From contig JAZQHC010000004.1 of NCBI GenBank assembly GCA_045540335.1, forward strand, positions 1-64,000: 64,000 bases of DNA. Reading direction: 5' to 3'. How positions within the stretch are numbered: position 1 is the first letter of the stretch; the number at the start of each line of letters is the position of its first letter. The DNA comes from RGIG7213 sp045540335. GTDB taxonomy: Bacteria; Bacillota; Clostridia; Oscillospirales; CAG-272. The position numbers and the translations under genes are program-made. A model generated the notes under the pieces. It was not told the origin of the DNA, ran no database searches, and saw only the letters and a list, made by a program, of their open reading frames with translations. Shown here in pieces: positions 42,784 through 52,067 of the stretch.

Positions 42784-44487
42784 TTACTTAATAAGAAATC
42801 TTTTAATTTTTCTGGTTGTTGTTTTTTCAAATTCGGTATCGCGTATTTCAACCTCGCGTATTTGTTTATACACGGGAAGCGTTTTGTTTATTGTATTGAT
42901 GTCCTTTTTCAAGTCTGCAACGATCTCTTCATTGCTTTTATCCGCATAAAGCTCGAAATCGGGATATATTATTGCGGTAATAACGATGTTTGAATCGATA
43001 TTTCTGCCGATAACGACAACCTCTTTTACCTTGTCGTTCTTTATAATATATTCTTCCAATTCCTCCGGATATACGTTTTTGCCGTTGCTTGCTATAATAA
43101 CGTTCTTTTTTCTGCCCGTTATATATATGAAGCCATCCTCATCCATATGACCGATATCGCCCGTTCTGAACCAGCCGTCTTCCGTAAAGGCTTCTCTTGT
43201 TGCTTCTTCGTTCTTAAAATATCCGATAAAAACGTTTTTGCCCTTAACAAGTATTTCGCCGTCTTCAGAGGAGGATGCGGAATCAATTTTTACTTCCATA
43301 CCGCAAGCGGGAATACCAACCGAACCGAATTTGCGCCAATGGAAGGGGTTTACCGAAATCAACGGTGCACATTCAGTAATGCCGTATCCTTCAGATATCG
43401 TAATTCCGAAATCGTCAAAATCTTTAATATATTGCTGGTCGATAGGTGCACCGCCGCAAACTATATATTTTATGTTGCCGCCAAGTGAATTCAGTATTTC
43501 AGCAAAAAACTCGCGTCTGCGGTCTATGCCTACCTTACGCAATCCGTTGCTTACCTTGATCAAAGCGCGCACTTGCTTTTCTTTGCCTTTTTTACGAATA
43601 CCGTCCCATATTTTTTTACCTATCGTTTCAACGTACAAGGGAACTAAAACAAGCGTGTTAGGCTTAAATTCCGCAAAATTACGCAATGCGTGCTTTACAC
43701 TTGTATTCATAAAAGTAGTTCCGCCGATGTTTGCCATCGCAAGATGGTTGCACGTCATGGCGAAGGTGTGGTGTATTGGCAATACGGATACCAAGGTTGC
43801 AGTATCGTCAAGAGCCATCATTTTACAGCAGGTAACCGTTGCGCCTATTATGTTTTCTTCCGTAAGCATTACGCCCTTGCTTGTTCCCGTAGTGCCTGAT
43901 GTGAATAAAACGGCACACATTTCCTCGGGGCTTCTTCTGTAAGAAAGAAAAGTTTTAACACCGCTTTCAAGCGCTTTTTGTCCTTCAGCAATAACGTCGC
44001 TGAAAATTTTTGCACGGCCGTAGGATAATACCTTTTCTCTGTTCGGTTCGTTGCCGATTATAATAAAATGCTCAACAGTGGGCATAGAATCAAGCTGATC
44101 GGCAAAATGCAAAAATACTTTTTCCGACAAAAATACGGCGCGGCATTGTGTGGTATTTATAAATCCAATCATTTGCTCGCACGAAAGCTCTTTATCAAGC
44201 GGAATGATAATGCCGCCCGAGGTTATAGTGGCAAGGTATGCCGTCATCCAATCGGGGTGCTGGTCGCCAACAACGGCGATAAAGCTATTCATAAGCCCCA
44301 TTGTTGCCAATGCCGTGCCCAACGCGTTAAAATTGCGTTTGTTATCGTTGTAAGTAAACGTTACGTTTGATCCGTTTGCAGAATAAACATATAGCGGTTT
44401 ATCACCCCATTTTTGGGCATTGACATAAACCAAGTCTCTTATGCACTGTAAATCTTGTACGTGGTGCGTAGGATAACCTTTTTTCAT
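42784..44487 (-). CDS. AMP-forming acyl-CoA/acyl-ACP ligase
   Basis: The 567-residue ANL-superfamily enzyme adenylates a fatty acid and passes it to CoA or, given its ACP partner, to the carrier. Motifs: LFTSGTTGTSKGVM (A3), GYGITECAP (A5), DGWFRTGDIGHMDEDGFIYITGRKKNVI (split A7/A8) and the C-terminal lysine region KTTTRKIKRFLIK. I chose the ATG over a GTG six codons upstream, because GAAAGAGAA lies 8 bases before it and nothing like a ribosome binding site precedes the GTG. The leader of about 100 bases contains a 23-bp dyad. It is divergent from another acyl-CoA synthetase. Confidence 0.86.
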   Translation of the reverse strand: MKKGYPTHHVQDLQCIRDLVYVNAQKWGDKPLYVYSANGSNVTFTYNDNKRNFNALGTALATMGLMNSFIAVVGDQHPDWMTAYLATITSGGIIIPLDKELSCEQMIGFINTTQCRAVFLSEKVFLHFADQLDSMPTVEHFIIIGNEPNREKVLSYGRAKIFSDVIAEGQKALESGVKTFLSYRRSPEEMCAVLFTSGTTGTSKGVMLTEENIIGATVTCCKMMALDDTATLVSVLPIHHTFAMTCNHLAMANIGGTTFMNTSVKHALRNFAEFKPNTLVLVPLYVETIGKKIWDGIRKKGKEKQVRALIKVSNGLRKVGIDRRREFFAEILNSLGGNIKYIVCGGAPIDQQYIKDFDDFGITISEGYGITECAPLISVNPFHWRKFGSVGIPACGMEVKIDSASSSEDGEILVKGKNVFIGYFKNEEATREAFTEDGWFRTGDIGHMDEDGFIYITGRKKNVIIASNGKNVYPEELEEYIIKNDKVKEVVVIGRNIDSNIVITAIIYPDFELYADKSNEEIVADLKKDINTINKTLPVYKQIREVEIRDTEFEKTTTRKIKRFLIK

Positions 44488-44535
44488 TCGAATTTTCTCT
44501 TTCACTAAATTAAATAATAAACGTAATATATGTAG

Positions 44536-44558
44536 TTTCGATTATGTTAATACCGAAA
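44536..44558 (-). promoter_or_regulatory. Dyad in the leader of the ligase-ACP operon
   Basis: TTTCG and CGAAA ends frame a partly symmetric 23-bp site (TTTCGnTnnT...AnnAnCGAAA). A further ATCGAAA lies at 44561-44567. It could be a repressor site for a fatty-acid-responsive regulator; no known box was recognised. Confidence 0.35.
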
Positions 44559-44598
44559 AAATCGAAAAAGTTACAAAAAAATTGAAAAACCAAAATAT

Positions 44599-44627
44599 AT
44601 TATACTTCAATATCTGTATTTTGTCAA
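44599..44627 (-). promoter_or_regulatory. Consensus sigma-A promoter for the ligase-ACP operon
   Basis: Minus strand: TTGACA (44627-44622), 17-base spacer, TATAAT (44604-44599), a perfect consensus. Confidence 0.92.
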
Positions 44628-44721
44628 GCAAACAAAGAAATAATTACCGTCTGCAAAGGGAATTTTGTGATAACTAAATAAAAATTTTTTTTAAAACAAT
44701 AAAAAATATGTAATTTAGGTA

Positions 44722-44750
44722 TTGCATAATTGAAAAATATGTAGTAAAAT
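44722..44750 (+). promoter_or_regulatory. Probable promoter for the acyl-CoA synthetase operon
   Basis: TTGCAT (44722-44727), 17-base spacer, TAAAAT (44745-44750). The 317-base divergent space thus holds two back-to-back promoters, the dyad and A/T-rich sequence. Confidence 0.65.
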
Positions 44751-44803
44751 AATAGAGTGTATAGTGATGTAACTAATTTATTTGAAAGTACGGTATATTT
44801 GAA

Positions 44804-46486
44804 ATGGCTGTTTATTATAAGCGCTTTGTAAACGAGGTTTTCGACGAAAAAGGAATTTTGTCGGAATACTCCGTTAAAGATGATATAGAATTCAACTTCG
44901 GGTACGACTTCGTTGATGTCGTCGCCGAGGCAGAGCCGGATAGGCTTGCCGTCCTTTACGTTAACGATAAAGGTCTTGAAAAAAGAATAACGTACGGGCA
45001 ATGGAAAACCGAAAGCGATAGGCTTGCCTCTTATCTCTTATCAAGAGGGATAAAGAAGGGGGATGCCGTTATGCTTGTAATGAAACGTAATTTTGAGTTT
45101 TGGTACAGTTACGTTGCTTTACATAAAATCGGTGCAATATGCATTCCCGCTACGTATCAATTACAAGAAAAAGACTATGTTTACCGCTTCAGCGCGGCAA
45201 GCGTAAAGGCTATAATTGCAAATTGCGATCCACAGATAATCGATCACGTTGAAAATGCTATAAAGCAAACGGGCGACCTTTCGCTTAAGCTTCTTACAAG
45301 ATGTAACGGCGAAGCACCCGCAGGCTGGTTAAGCTATGATGAAGAAGTGTCAAAAGCCCCTGATTTTGTAAAGCCCTGCAAGGAAGATCTTCCCAAAAAC
45401 GAAGATACGATGCTTATATTCTTCACATCGGGCACTTCAGGTATGCCTAAAATGGCGGCGCACAACTTCGCATATCCTCTGGCACATATATTTACCGGTG
45501 TGTATTGGCACCGTGTCCTTGACGGCGGCTTGCATATAACGGTTGCCGATACAGGTTGGGCAAAAACTGCCTGGGGTAAAATGTACGGCCAACATATGGG
45601 CGGTTCTGCACAGTTGGTTTATGACCACGAGAAATTTAATGCTGCAGATATGCTTAAGGTTATAACAAAGTACAAGGTTACAAGCTTTTGCGCACCGCCT
45701 ACCATTTACCGTTTCTTTATAAAAGAAGACCTTACAAAATACGATTTTTCCTCGATAAAAAACGCAAATATCGCAGGTGAGGCACTTAATCCCGAGGTTT
45801 TTAACCGATTTAGGGAATATACGGGCCTTAAGCTGATGGAAGGCTTTGGGCAAAGCGAATCCTCGGTTATCGTTTGCACCCCGTATTATGCAGAGCCGAA
45901 GCCCGGTTCTATGGGGCTTCCCGTTCCTTATCTTGATGTTGATATAGTAAGGGATGATGGTACAAGCGTTAACCCCGGCGAAAACGGCGAGATCGTTGTT
46001 AAAAAGATAAACGGAAAGCATCCGACGGGCATATTTAAAGAGTATTACCGCAATACCGAGGCAACTGAAAAAGCATGGCAGGGCGGTTACTATCATACGG
46101 GTGATATCGCATGGCGCGATGAAGACGGATATTATTGGTACGTTGGCAGAAAAGATGACGTAATCAAATCCTCAGGTTACAGAATCGGTCCGTTCGAGGT
46201 TGAAAGCGTTATTATGGAGCATGCTGCTGTACTTGAATGTGCGGTAACCGGTGTTCCGCACGAAGTAAGAGGGCAGATAGTTAAAGCCACGATAGTTCTT
46301 GCAAAGGGATATTCCCCATCGGAAAATTTGAAAAAAGAAATACAGGATTATGTAAAAACGCATACGGCACCGTATAAATATCCCCGAATCGTTGAATTCG
46401 TTGAAGAGCTTCCTAAGACATCAAGCGGTAAAATACGCCGCCTTGACATAAGAAATGCCGATCTTAATAAAAACGGCGATAAATAA
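44804..46486 (+). CDS. AMP-forming acyl-CoA synthetase (medium-chain/acetyl type)
   Basis: The 560-residue ANL enzyme resembles medium-chain acyl-CoA synthetases: RITYGQWKTESDRLASYL, IFFTSGTSGMPKMAAHN (A3), WAKTAWGKMYGQ, EGFGQSESSV (A5), YYHTGDIAWRDEDGYYWYVGRKDDVIKSSGYRIGP (split A7/A8) and the catalytic lysine in TSSGKIRRLDIR. It converts a carboxylate to the CoA ester; the chain length is not clear. It has a weak ribosome binding site. It opens a run with a dehydrogenase, an aldolase/SDR fusion and a PHP protein, all on the same strand with short gaps. Confidence 0.88.
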   Translation: MAVYYKRFVNEVFDEKGILSEYSVKDDIEFNFGYDFVDVVAEAEPDRLAVLYVNDKGLEKRITYGQWKTESDRLASYLLSRGIKKGDAVMLVMKRNFEFWYSYVALHKIGAICIPATYQLQEKDYVYRFSAASVKAIIANCDPQIIDHVENAIKQTGDLSLKLLTRCNGEAPAGWLSYDEEVSKAPDFVKPCKEDLPKNEDTMLIFFTSGTSGMPKMAAHNFAYPLAHIFTGVYWHRVLDGGLHITVADTGWAKTAWGKMYGQHMGGSAQLVYDHEKFNAADMLKVITKYKVTSFCAPPTIYRFFIKEDLTKYDFSSIKNANIAGEALNPEVFNRFREYTGLKLMEGFGQSESSVIVCTPYYAEPKPGSMGLPVPYLDVDIVRDDGTSVNPGENGEIVVKKINGKHPTGIFKEYYRNTEATEKAWQGGYYHTGDIAWRDEDGYYWYVGRKDDVIKSSGYRIGPFEVESVIMEHAAVLECAVTGVPHEVRGQIVKATIVLAKGYSPSENLKKEIQDYVKTHTAPYKYPRIVEFVEELPKTSSGKIRRLDIRNADLNKNGDK

Positions 46487-46530
46487 GTTGTATAATAAAA
46501 TATATTATAATATTTAAAAGGAGTATCCAA

Positions 46531-47787
46531 ATGAAAACAAAAGCAGTACGCCTTTACGGCAAAAACGACCTTCGTCTTGAAGAATTCGAACTTCCCGAAA
46601 TCAAAGACGATGAAATTCTCGCACATGTAATTTCCGACAGTATTTGCATGTCCACACACAAGGCGGCACTTCAAGGCGCAGAACATAAGAGAGTTCCTGC
46701 AGACATTGCTGAAAATCCTGTTATCACAGGCCATGAATTCTGCGGTATAATCGAAAAAGTAGGTAAAAAATGGCAAGACCAATTCAAGCCCGGCGATAAA
46801 TTCGTTGTTCAGGCTGCCCTCAACTACAAGGGTACTCTTGATGCACCCGGCTATTCCTTCCCTTACATGGGCGGTGATGCTACATATATCATTCTTGATA
46901 ACTGTGTTATGGAAATGAACTGCTTGCTTCCTTACGGCGGCGAAGCGTTCTACTACGGTTCTCTTGCAGAACCTATGTCATGCATCGTAGGCGGTTACCA
47001 CGCAAACTATCATACAAAGGGCGGCTGCTACGTTCACTCTATGGGTATTGTAGAAGGTGGCTGCACGGCTATTCTCGCAGGCGCAGGTCCTATGGGTCTT
47101 GGCGCTATCGACTACGCTATACACTGCGACAGAAAGCCTTCGCTTCTCGTTGTTACAGATATCGACGATGCACGTCTTGAAAGGGCTGCACAGGTTATCA
47201 CAGTTGAAGAAGCTGCAAAGAACGGCGTAAAGCTTATGTACGTAAATACTGCAAAAATGGAAGATGCAGTTGCATATCTCAGAGGTCTTACAGATGGTAA
47301 GGGCTATAACGATGTATTTGTATATGCACCCGTAAAATCCGTTGTTGAACAGGCAGACAGAATACTTGCACACGACGGTTGTCTTAACTTCTTCGCAGGT
47401 CCTACAAATACTGCATTCTCTGCTGAATTTAACTTCTATGACGTTCACTATGCTGCACACCACGTTGTTGGTACAAGCGGCGGCAATACAGATGATATGA
47501 GAGAAGCGCTTGCAATGATGCAAGACGGCAGACTTAACCCTTCTGCTATGATCACACACTTTGGCGGTCTTAACGCTGTTATCGACACGACACTTAACCT
47601 TCCCAAGATTCCCGGCGGAAAGAAGCTTATCTACACAAATATCGAATTCCCCTTGACAGCTATTGCAGATCTTGAAGAAAAAGGCAAAGAATGTCCCATC
47701 TGCGCTGAATTGGATAAGATAGTTAAGGCAAACAATAATCTTTGGTGCGCTGAAGCAGAAAAATATCTCCTTGCTAACGCAAAATAA
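46531..47787 (+). CDS. Zinc-type medium-chain dehydrogenase (SorE-like)
   Basis: The 418-residue MDR enzyme has the catalytic-zinc region SICMSTHKAALQG and GHEFCGIIEKVG, and a Rossmann fold AILAGAGPMGLGAIDYAI with VVTDIDDARLERA. It lacks the four-Cys structural zinc lobe. It resembles L-sorbose-1-phosphate reductase-like proteins, and may act on a sugar phosphate or polyol. An extended C-terminus contains ECPICAELDK. AAAGGAG precedes the ATG; the gene is 45 bases after the acyl-CoA synthetase and 18 bases before the aldolase/SDR fusion, so it belongs to one operon. Confidence 0.8.
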   Translation: MKTKAVRLYGKNDLRLEEFELPEIKDDEILAHVISDSICMSTHKAALQGAEHKRVPADIAENPVITGHEFCGIIEKVGKKWQDQFKPGDKFVVQAALNYKGTLDAPGYSFPYMGGDATYIILDNCVMEMNCLLPYGGEAFYYGSLAEPMSCIVGGYHANYHTKGGCYVHSMGIVEGGCTAILAGAGPMGLGAIDYAIHCDRKPSLLVVTDIDDARLERAAQVITVEEAAKNGVKLMYVNTAKMEDAVAYLRGLTDGKGYNDVFVYAPVKSVVEQADRILAHDGCLNFFAGPTNTAFSAEFNFYDVHYAAHHVVGTSGGNTDDMREALAMMQDGRLNPSAMITHFGGLNAVIDTTLNLPKIPGGKKLIYTNIEFPLTAIADLEEKGKECPICAELDKIVKANNNLWCAEAEKYLLANAK

Positions 47788-47805
47788 TTGAAAGGAAAAA
47801 AGAAA

Positions 47806-49782
47806 ATGCTTACAGAAGGATTGAATAATCTTGTTGCAATGTCCCACAAGTATGGTGCAGATGCAGCTTTCGTACTTGCAGGCGGCGGCAACACATCTTT
47901 CAAAACTGATGACGAACTTTTTGTAAAAGGTTCTGGATCATCTTTGGCAACTATCAAGGCTGAACAGTTTGTTAAAATGAACAGGGCAGCACTTGACGAA
48001 ATGCTTGAAAAGAAATACTCTGATGACGAGGCAACAAGGGAAGCTGAAGTTCTTGCAGATATGATGGATGCACGATGCAAAGGCGAATACACAAAACGCC
48101 CCAGCGTTGAAACACCCTTGCACAACCTTTTTACCCAAAAGTACGTTCTTCACGTTCACCCTGCAATGGTAAACGGTATAACCTGCTCAAAGCAGGGCAA
48201 AACCACCGTTAAGGAACTTTTCCCCGATGCAGTATGGGTACCTTCTTCACGCCCCGGATATATTCTTGCGGCTTATTGTAAAAAAGCAATAGATAAATAT
48301 AAGAAAGCTAACGACGGCAAATGCCCCGATGTGCTTTTCCTTGAAAACCACGGTATTTTCTTCGCTGCTGATACTATCGAAGGTATCGACGAAGTGGTTT
48401 CAGGCGTAATGAAAAAAATCGAAGAGAGAATCGTAAGAAAGCCCGATTTCTCTGCGGTTGAATTTGATAAAAAGCTTGCTGCACAGATAGCCCCCGCTAT
48501 CAGAATGCTTTATTCCGAAGAAATGACGACTGTTACTTTCACAACGAATAAAGAAATAATGAACTTTGCAAAGGATACGAAATCTTTCGCACCTCTTGCA
48601 AAAAGCTATTCCCCCGACCATATCGTTTACTGCAAGGCTTATCCCTTGTTTGTAAAGGAATATAAAACGATAGATCAAACTTATGCGGCTATCGAAAAGG
48701 GAATTGCTGATTCTAAAGCAAAATACGGCTATGCACCTAAGATAATTTTCGTTCAAAATCTTGGTATGTTCAGCATTGGTACAACAAAGAAAAATGCGGA
48801 TACAACTGCAGAAGTTTTCACAGATATGATGAAAATTGCCGTATATGCTGAATCCTTCGGCGGTTATAAAGCACTTTCCACAGAATTGATAGATTTTATC
48901 ACCAACTGGGAAGTTGAATCATACCGTTCCAAGGTTTCTATGGCAGGTGCGGGCACAAAGAGATTGGCAGAAAAAATTGCTATTGTTACAGGTTCCGCAC
49001 AAGGCTTCGGCAAAGGCATTGCAGATGCAATGGTTGCAGAAGGTGCATACGTAGTTATCGCAGATATGAACTACGACGGTGCAAAGGCTTGCGCAGAAGA
49101 GCTTTGCGCTAAATACGGTGCAGGTAAAGCTATTCCATTGGCTGCAAACGTTGCAGACGAAGAAAGCGTTGAAAGCCTTGTTAACGATACCGTTATCACA
49201 TACGGCGGTCTTGACATTTTCGTAGCAAACGCAGGTATTGCTATTGCAGGTAACGTTGAAGAAATGCAAAAGAAAACGTTTGAGCTTGTAACATCCGTTA
49301 ACTACACCGGGTACTTCCTTTGCACAAAATATGCAAGCCGTCCTATGAAGATCCAAAATAAATTTGCACCCAAATATATGATGGATATCATTACGGTTAA
49401 CTCTAAATCCGGTTTGGCCGGTTCTAATAAGAACTTTGCGTATGCAGGCTCCAAATTCGGTGGTATAGGTCTTACACAAAGCTTTGCTTTAGAGCTTGTT
49501 GATTATAATATCAAGGTTAACGCAGTTTGCCCCGGTAACTATCTTGACGGTCCGTTGTGGAGTGACCCTGTAAAAGGTCTGTTCGTTCAGTATCTTAAAG
49601 CAGGTAAGGTTCCCGGTGCGAAGACTGTTGAAGACGTAAGAAGATCTTACGAAAGCAAAACCCCGATTCACAGAGGCTGTCTGCCGATAGACGTTGCAAG
49701 GGCAATATTCTATATTGTAGAACAGGATTATGAAACAGGCCAAGCAGTTCCCGTAACGGGCGGTCAGGAAATGCTTAACTGA
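47806..49782 (+). CDS. Class II aldolase / short-chain dehydrogenase fusion (RhaEW-like)
   Basis: The 658-residue protein joins a class II aldolase/epimerase (about 1-390: AGGGNTSFKTDDELFVKGSGS in parts, metal ligands in HVHPAMVNG, ENHGIFFAADT) to an SDR (about 405-655: IVTGSAQGFGKGIADAM, VANAGIA, catalytic SKSGLAG ... YAGSKFG). In rhamnose catabolism such fusions split rhamnulose-1-phosphate and oxidise the lactaldehyde. Here the neighbours are not a rhamnose set, so the substrate is open. The ATG is preferred over a TTG six codons upstream, because AAAGGA lies 9 bases before it. Confidence 0.86.
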   Translation: MLTEGLNNLVAMSHKYGADAAFVLAGGGNTSFKTDDELFVKGSGSSLATIKAEQFVKMNRAALDEMLEKKYSDDEATREAEVLADMMDARCKGEYTKRPSVETPLHNLFTQKYVLHVHPAMVNGITCSKQGKTTVKELFPDAVWVPSSRPGYILAAYCKKAIDKYKKANDGKCPDVLFLENHGIFFAADTIEGIDEVVSGVMKKIEERIVRKPDFSAVEFDKKLAAQIAPAIRMLYSEEMTTVTFTTNKEIMNFAKDTKSFAPLAKSYSPDHIVYCKAYPLFVKEYKTIDQTYAAIEKGIADSKAKYGYAPKIIFVQNLGMFSIGTTKKNADTTAEVFTDMMKIAVYAESFGGYKALSTELIDFITNWEVESYRSKVSMAGAGTKRLAEKIAIVTGSAQGFGKGIADAMVAEGAYVVIADMNYDGAKACAEELCAKYGAGKAIPLAANVADEESVESLVNDTVITYGGLDIFVANAGIAIAGNVEEMQKKTFELVTSVNYTGYFLCTKYASRPMKIQNKFAPKYMMDIITVNSKSGLAGSNKNFAYAGSKFGGIGLTQSFALELVDYNIKVNAVCPGNYLDGPLWSDPVKGLFVQYLKAGKVPGAKTVEDVRRSYESKTPIHRGCLPIDVARAIFYIVEQDYETGQAVPVTGGQEMLN

Positions 49783-49794
49783 TACAGGTGCAAA

Positions 49795-51072
49795 ATGGAT
49801 ACACAAAAACTTATTGAACAACTTAACGATAACGATGTGCAAGTGCGTTTAAACGCACTTGCACAGATAAAGAAATTGACGGATGAAGGCGTTCTGCCCC
49901 AAGTCCCCGATACTCTTTACGTTAATAACCATATTCATACTACATACTCATTCTCTCCATATTCGCCTACAAAGGCGCTTTATATGGCTTGGCAGGCAGG
50001 GCTTAAAACTGCAGGAATTATGGACCATGATTCTGTTTCCGGTATCAAAGAATTTATCGAAGCAGGTAAAATTATCGGCATGCCCGTAACTTGTGGTTTC
50101 GAATGCCGTGTAGGAATGAAAAATACCCGCCTTAACGGCAAAAAGATCAACAACCCCGATCAGGAAAGTGTTGCATATGTTGCTATTCACGGTATTCCTC
50201 ATCAGTACGTTGATATGCTTGACGAATTTTTGGCACCCTATCGCGCAAAGAGAAATGAAAGAAACAAGAAAATGTGCGAAAATATCACACGTCTTGTAGA
50301 ACCGTACGGTCTTTCTCTTGATTTCGAAAAGGATGTGATGCCCCTTTCAAAATGCAGCGAAGGCGGATCTATAACTGAACGTCACGTTCTTTACGGATTG
50401 GCTAAAAAGGTTACAGAAAAGTACAATACACCTGCACAGGTTGTAGATTTCTTCAAAAACGAAATGAAGATCGAAATTTCTCCCAAGGTTGAAGCACAGA
50501 TTCTCAACGGTGATAAAACGCCCGATTTTTACGAATATGATATTCTCGGCGCGTTAAAGAGTAACATGGTTGAGAAGATATATATTGATGCAGACGAGGA
50601 ATGCCCCGACGTGCGTGAATATATTGCTTTGGCTAAAAAATGCAAGGGTATTTCTGCCTATGCATATCTTGGCGACGTTGGCGATTCAGTAACAGGCGAC
50701 AAAAAAGCACAGAAGTTTGAAGACGATTATCTTGACCTTTTGTTTGAAGAGCTTGTTGCCCTCGGCTTTGATGCTGTTACATACATGCCCACGAGAAACA
50801 CGGAAGAGCAATTGCGCCGTGTTATGTCGCTTTGCGATAAATACAATTTGTTCCAGATCAGTGGTGTTGATATTAACTCTCCCCGTCAGGAATTTATCTG
50901 CCGTGAGCTTGATAATCCCCTTTATGCACACCTTGTTGACGCAACGTATGCACTTATCGGTGCTGAAAATGCTGCAACGAAAGACGAAAATGATGCTATG
51001 TTTGGTGATGCAATTAAGGCTAAATATCCTTGCATTCACGATAGAATCAAATATTTTAAAGAAAAGATTTAA
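49795..51072 (+). CDS. PHP-domain metal-dependent phosphoesterase-like protein
   Basis: The 425-residue protein has an N-terminal alpha-helical segment (about 1-40), then a PHP domain: HIHTTYSFSPYSP (about 47-59), IMDHDSVSGIKEF, the metal Glu in GFECRVGM, and the late SGVDINSPRQEF, replacing the usual Asp-x-His end. PHP proteins hydrolyse phosphoesters; the substrate may be a sugar phosphate of the same pathway. It starts 12 bases after the aldolase/SDR stop, with AGGTG close by, and is the last gene of the run before a terminator. Confidence 0.82.
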   Translation: MDTQKLIEQLNDNDVQVRLNALAQIKKLTDEGVLPQVPDTLYVNNHIHTTYSFSPYSPTKALYMAWQAGLKTAGIMDHDSVSGIKEFIEAGKIIGMPVTCGFECRVGMKNTRLNGKKINNPDQESVAYVAIHGIPHQYVDMLDEFLAPYRAKRNERNKKMCENITRLVEPYGLSLDFEKDVMPLSKCSEGGSITERHVLYGLAKKVTEKYNTPAQVVDFFKNEMKIEISPKVEAQILNGDKTPDFYEYDILGALKSNMVEKIYIDADEECPDVREYIALAKKCKGISAYAYLGDVGDSVTGDKKAQKFEDDYLDLLFEELVALGFDAVTYMPTRNTEEQLRRVMSLCDKYNLFQISGVDINSPRQEFICRELDNPLYAHLVDATYALIGAENAATKDENDAMFGDAIKAKYPCIHDRIKYFKEKI

Positions 51073-51078
51073 TTGTTG

Positions 51079-51113
51079 TTTCCGCTGCCGTATTTTCGGT
51101 AGCGGAAATTTTA
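51079..51113 (+). terminator. Terminator after the PHP gene
   Basis: TTTCCGCTGCCG pairs with CGGTAGCGGAAA around TATTTT, followed by TTTTAT. I see no pyr attenuator signature between it and pyrB. Confidence 0.82.
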
Positions 51114-51149
51114 TAATGATAATATATAATCAGAAAGGAAGATCATTCT

Positions 51150-52067
51150 ATGCGCCATTTGATCGATATAAAAGATTTGACAGTAGAAGAAATAGATGAA
51201 TTGATTGCGCGTGCCGAAGATATAATAAAATACCCCGAAAAGTATTCGCAGGTATGCCGTGGTAAAAAGCTTGCAACACTGTTTTTTGAACCTTCAACAC
51301 GCACCCGTCTTTCTTTTGAATCTGCAATGTTAGATTTGGGCGGAAGCGTTATTGGCTTTTCTTCTGCAGAAACAAGTTCTGCTTCGAAGGGTGAAAGCGT
51401 TGCAGACACCACAAGGGTAGTCGGATGCTATGCAGATATAATTGCAATGCGCCACCCGAAAGAAGGTGCACCGTATGCTGCCTCGCTTAAATCGTATATT
51501 CCGATAATCAATGCAGGTGACGGCGGCCATAACCACCCCACGCAAACGTTAACAGACCTTCTTACTATTAAAAGAGAGAAAAACAGACTTGATAATTTTA
51601 CAATAGGCTTTTGCGGAGATTTGAAGTTTGGCAGAACTGTTCACTCTCTTATTTCGGCGTTAAGCAGATATAAAAATATAAAGTACGTGTTTATCTCTCC
51701 CCCGGAATTAAAGCTGCCTGAGTATATTAAAACAGATGTGCTTGATGCGCTTGGCTTGCAGTACGTTGAAGTTGAAAGAATGGATGAATCACTTCCTAAA
51801 CTTGATATTTTGTATATGACAAGGGTTCAAAAAGAAAGATTCTTTAACGAAGCAGACTATATACGCCTTAAAGATACGTATATTTTAAATCAAGAAAAAT
51901 TAGATCTTGCCAAGACAGATCTTGCAATATTGCACCCATTGCCCAGGGTGAATGAAATATCACCTTCTATAGACGATGATCCGCGCGCTTGCTATTTCAA
52001 ACAAGTGTTGAACGGTAAGTTTATACGAATGGCACTTATTATGAAACTGTTGGAGGTGTCAATATGA
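51150..52067 (+). CDS. pyrB: Aspartate carbamoyltransferase catalytic subunit
   Basis: PyrB condenses carbamoyl phosphate and aspartate to N-carbamoylaspartate, the first committed step of pyrimidine synthesis. The 305-residue enzyme shows FFEPSTRTRLSFESAM (carbamoyl-phosphate site), the SSASKGES-type loop (TSSASKGESVADT), NAGDGGHNHPTQTLTDL and HPLPRVNEIS. AAGGAAG precedes the ATG. It overlaps pyrI by 4 bases (ATGA), as in other bacteria with the heterododecameric enzyme. No other pyr genes are present here. Confidence 0.97.
   Translation: MRHLIDIKDLTVEEIDELIARAEDIIKYPEKYSQVCRGKKLATLFFEPSTRTRLSFESAMLDLGGSVIGFSSAETSSASKGESVADTTRVVGCYADIIAMRHPKEGAPYAASLKSYIPIINAGDGGHNHPTQTLTDLLTIKREKNRLDNFTIGFCGDLKFGRTVHSLISALSRYKNIKYVFISPPELKLPEYIKTDVLDALGLQYVEVERMDESLPKLDILYMTRVQKERFFNEADYIRLKDTYILNQEKLDLAKTDLAILHPLPRVNEISPSIDDDPRACYFKQVLNGKFIRMALIMKLLEVSI

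Noticed and set aside
43238..43942. 234-codon plus-strand ORF opposite the acyl ligase
   Set aside because: Antisense shadow; the minus-strand ANL motifs are intact.
46978..47847. 289-codon ORF on the minus strand opposite the dehydrogenase gene
   Set aside because: Cys-rich, low-complexity antisense translation of a clear MDR gene; no ribosome binding site or domain.
51073..51149. PyrR-type attenuator before pyrB
   Set aside because: The only hairpin is a simple terminator for the PHP gene; no anti-terminator pairing or PyrR-binding loop found.
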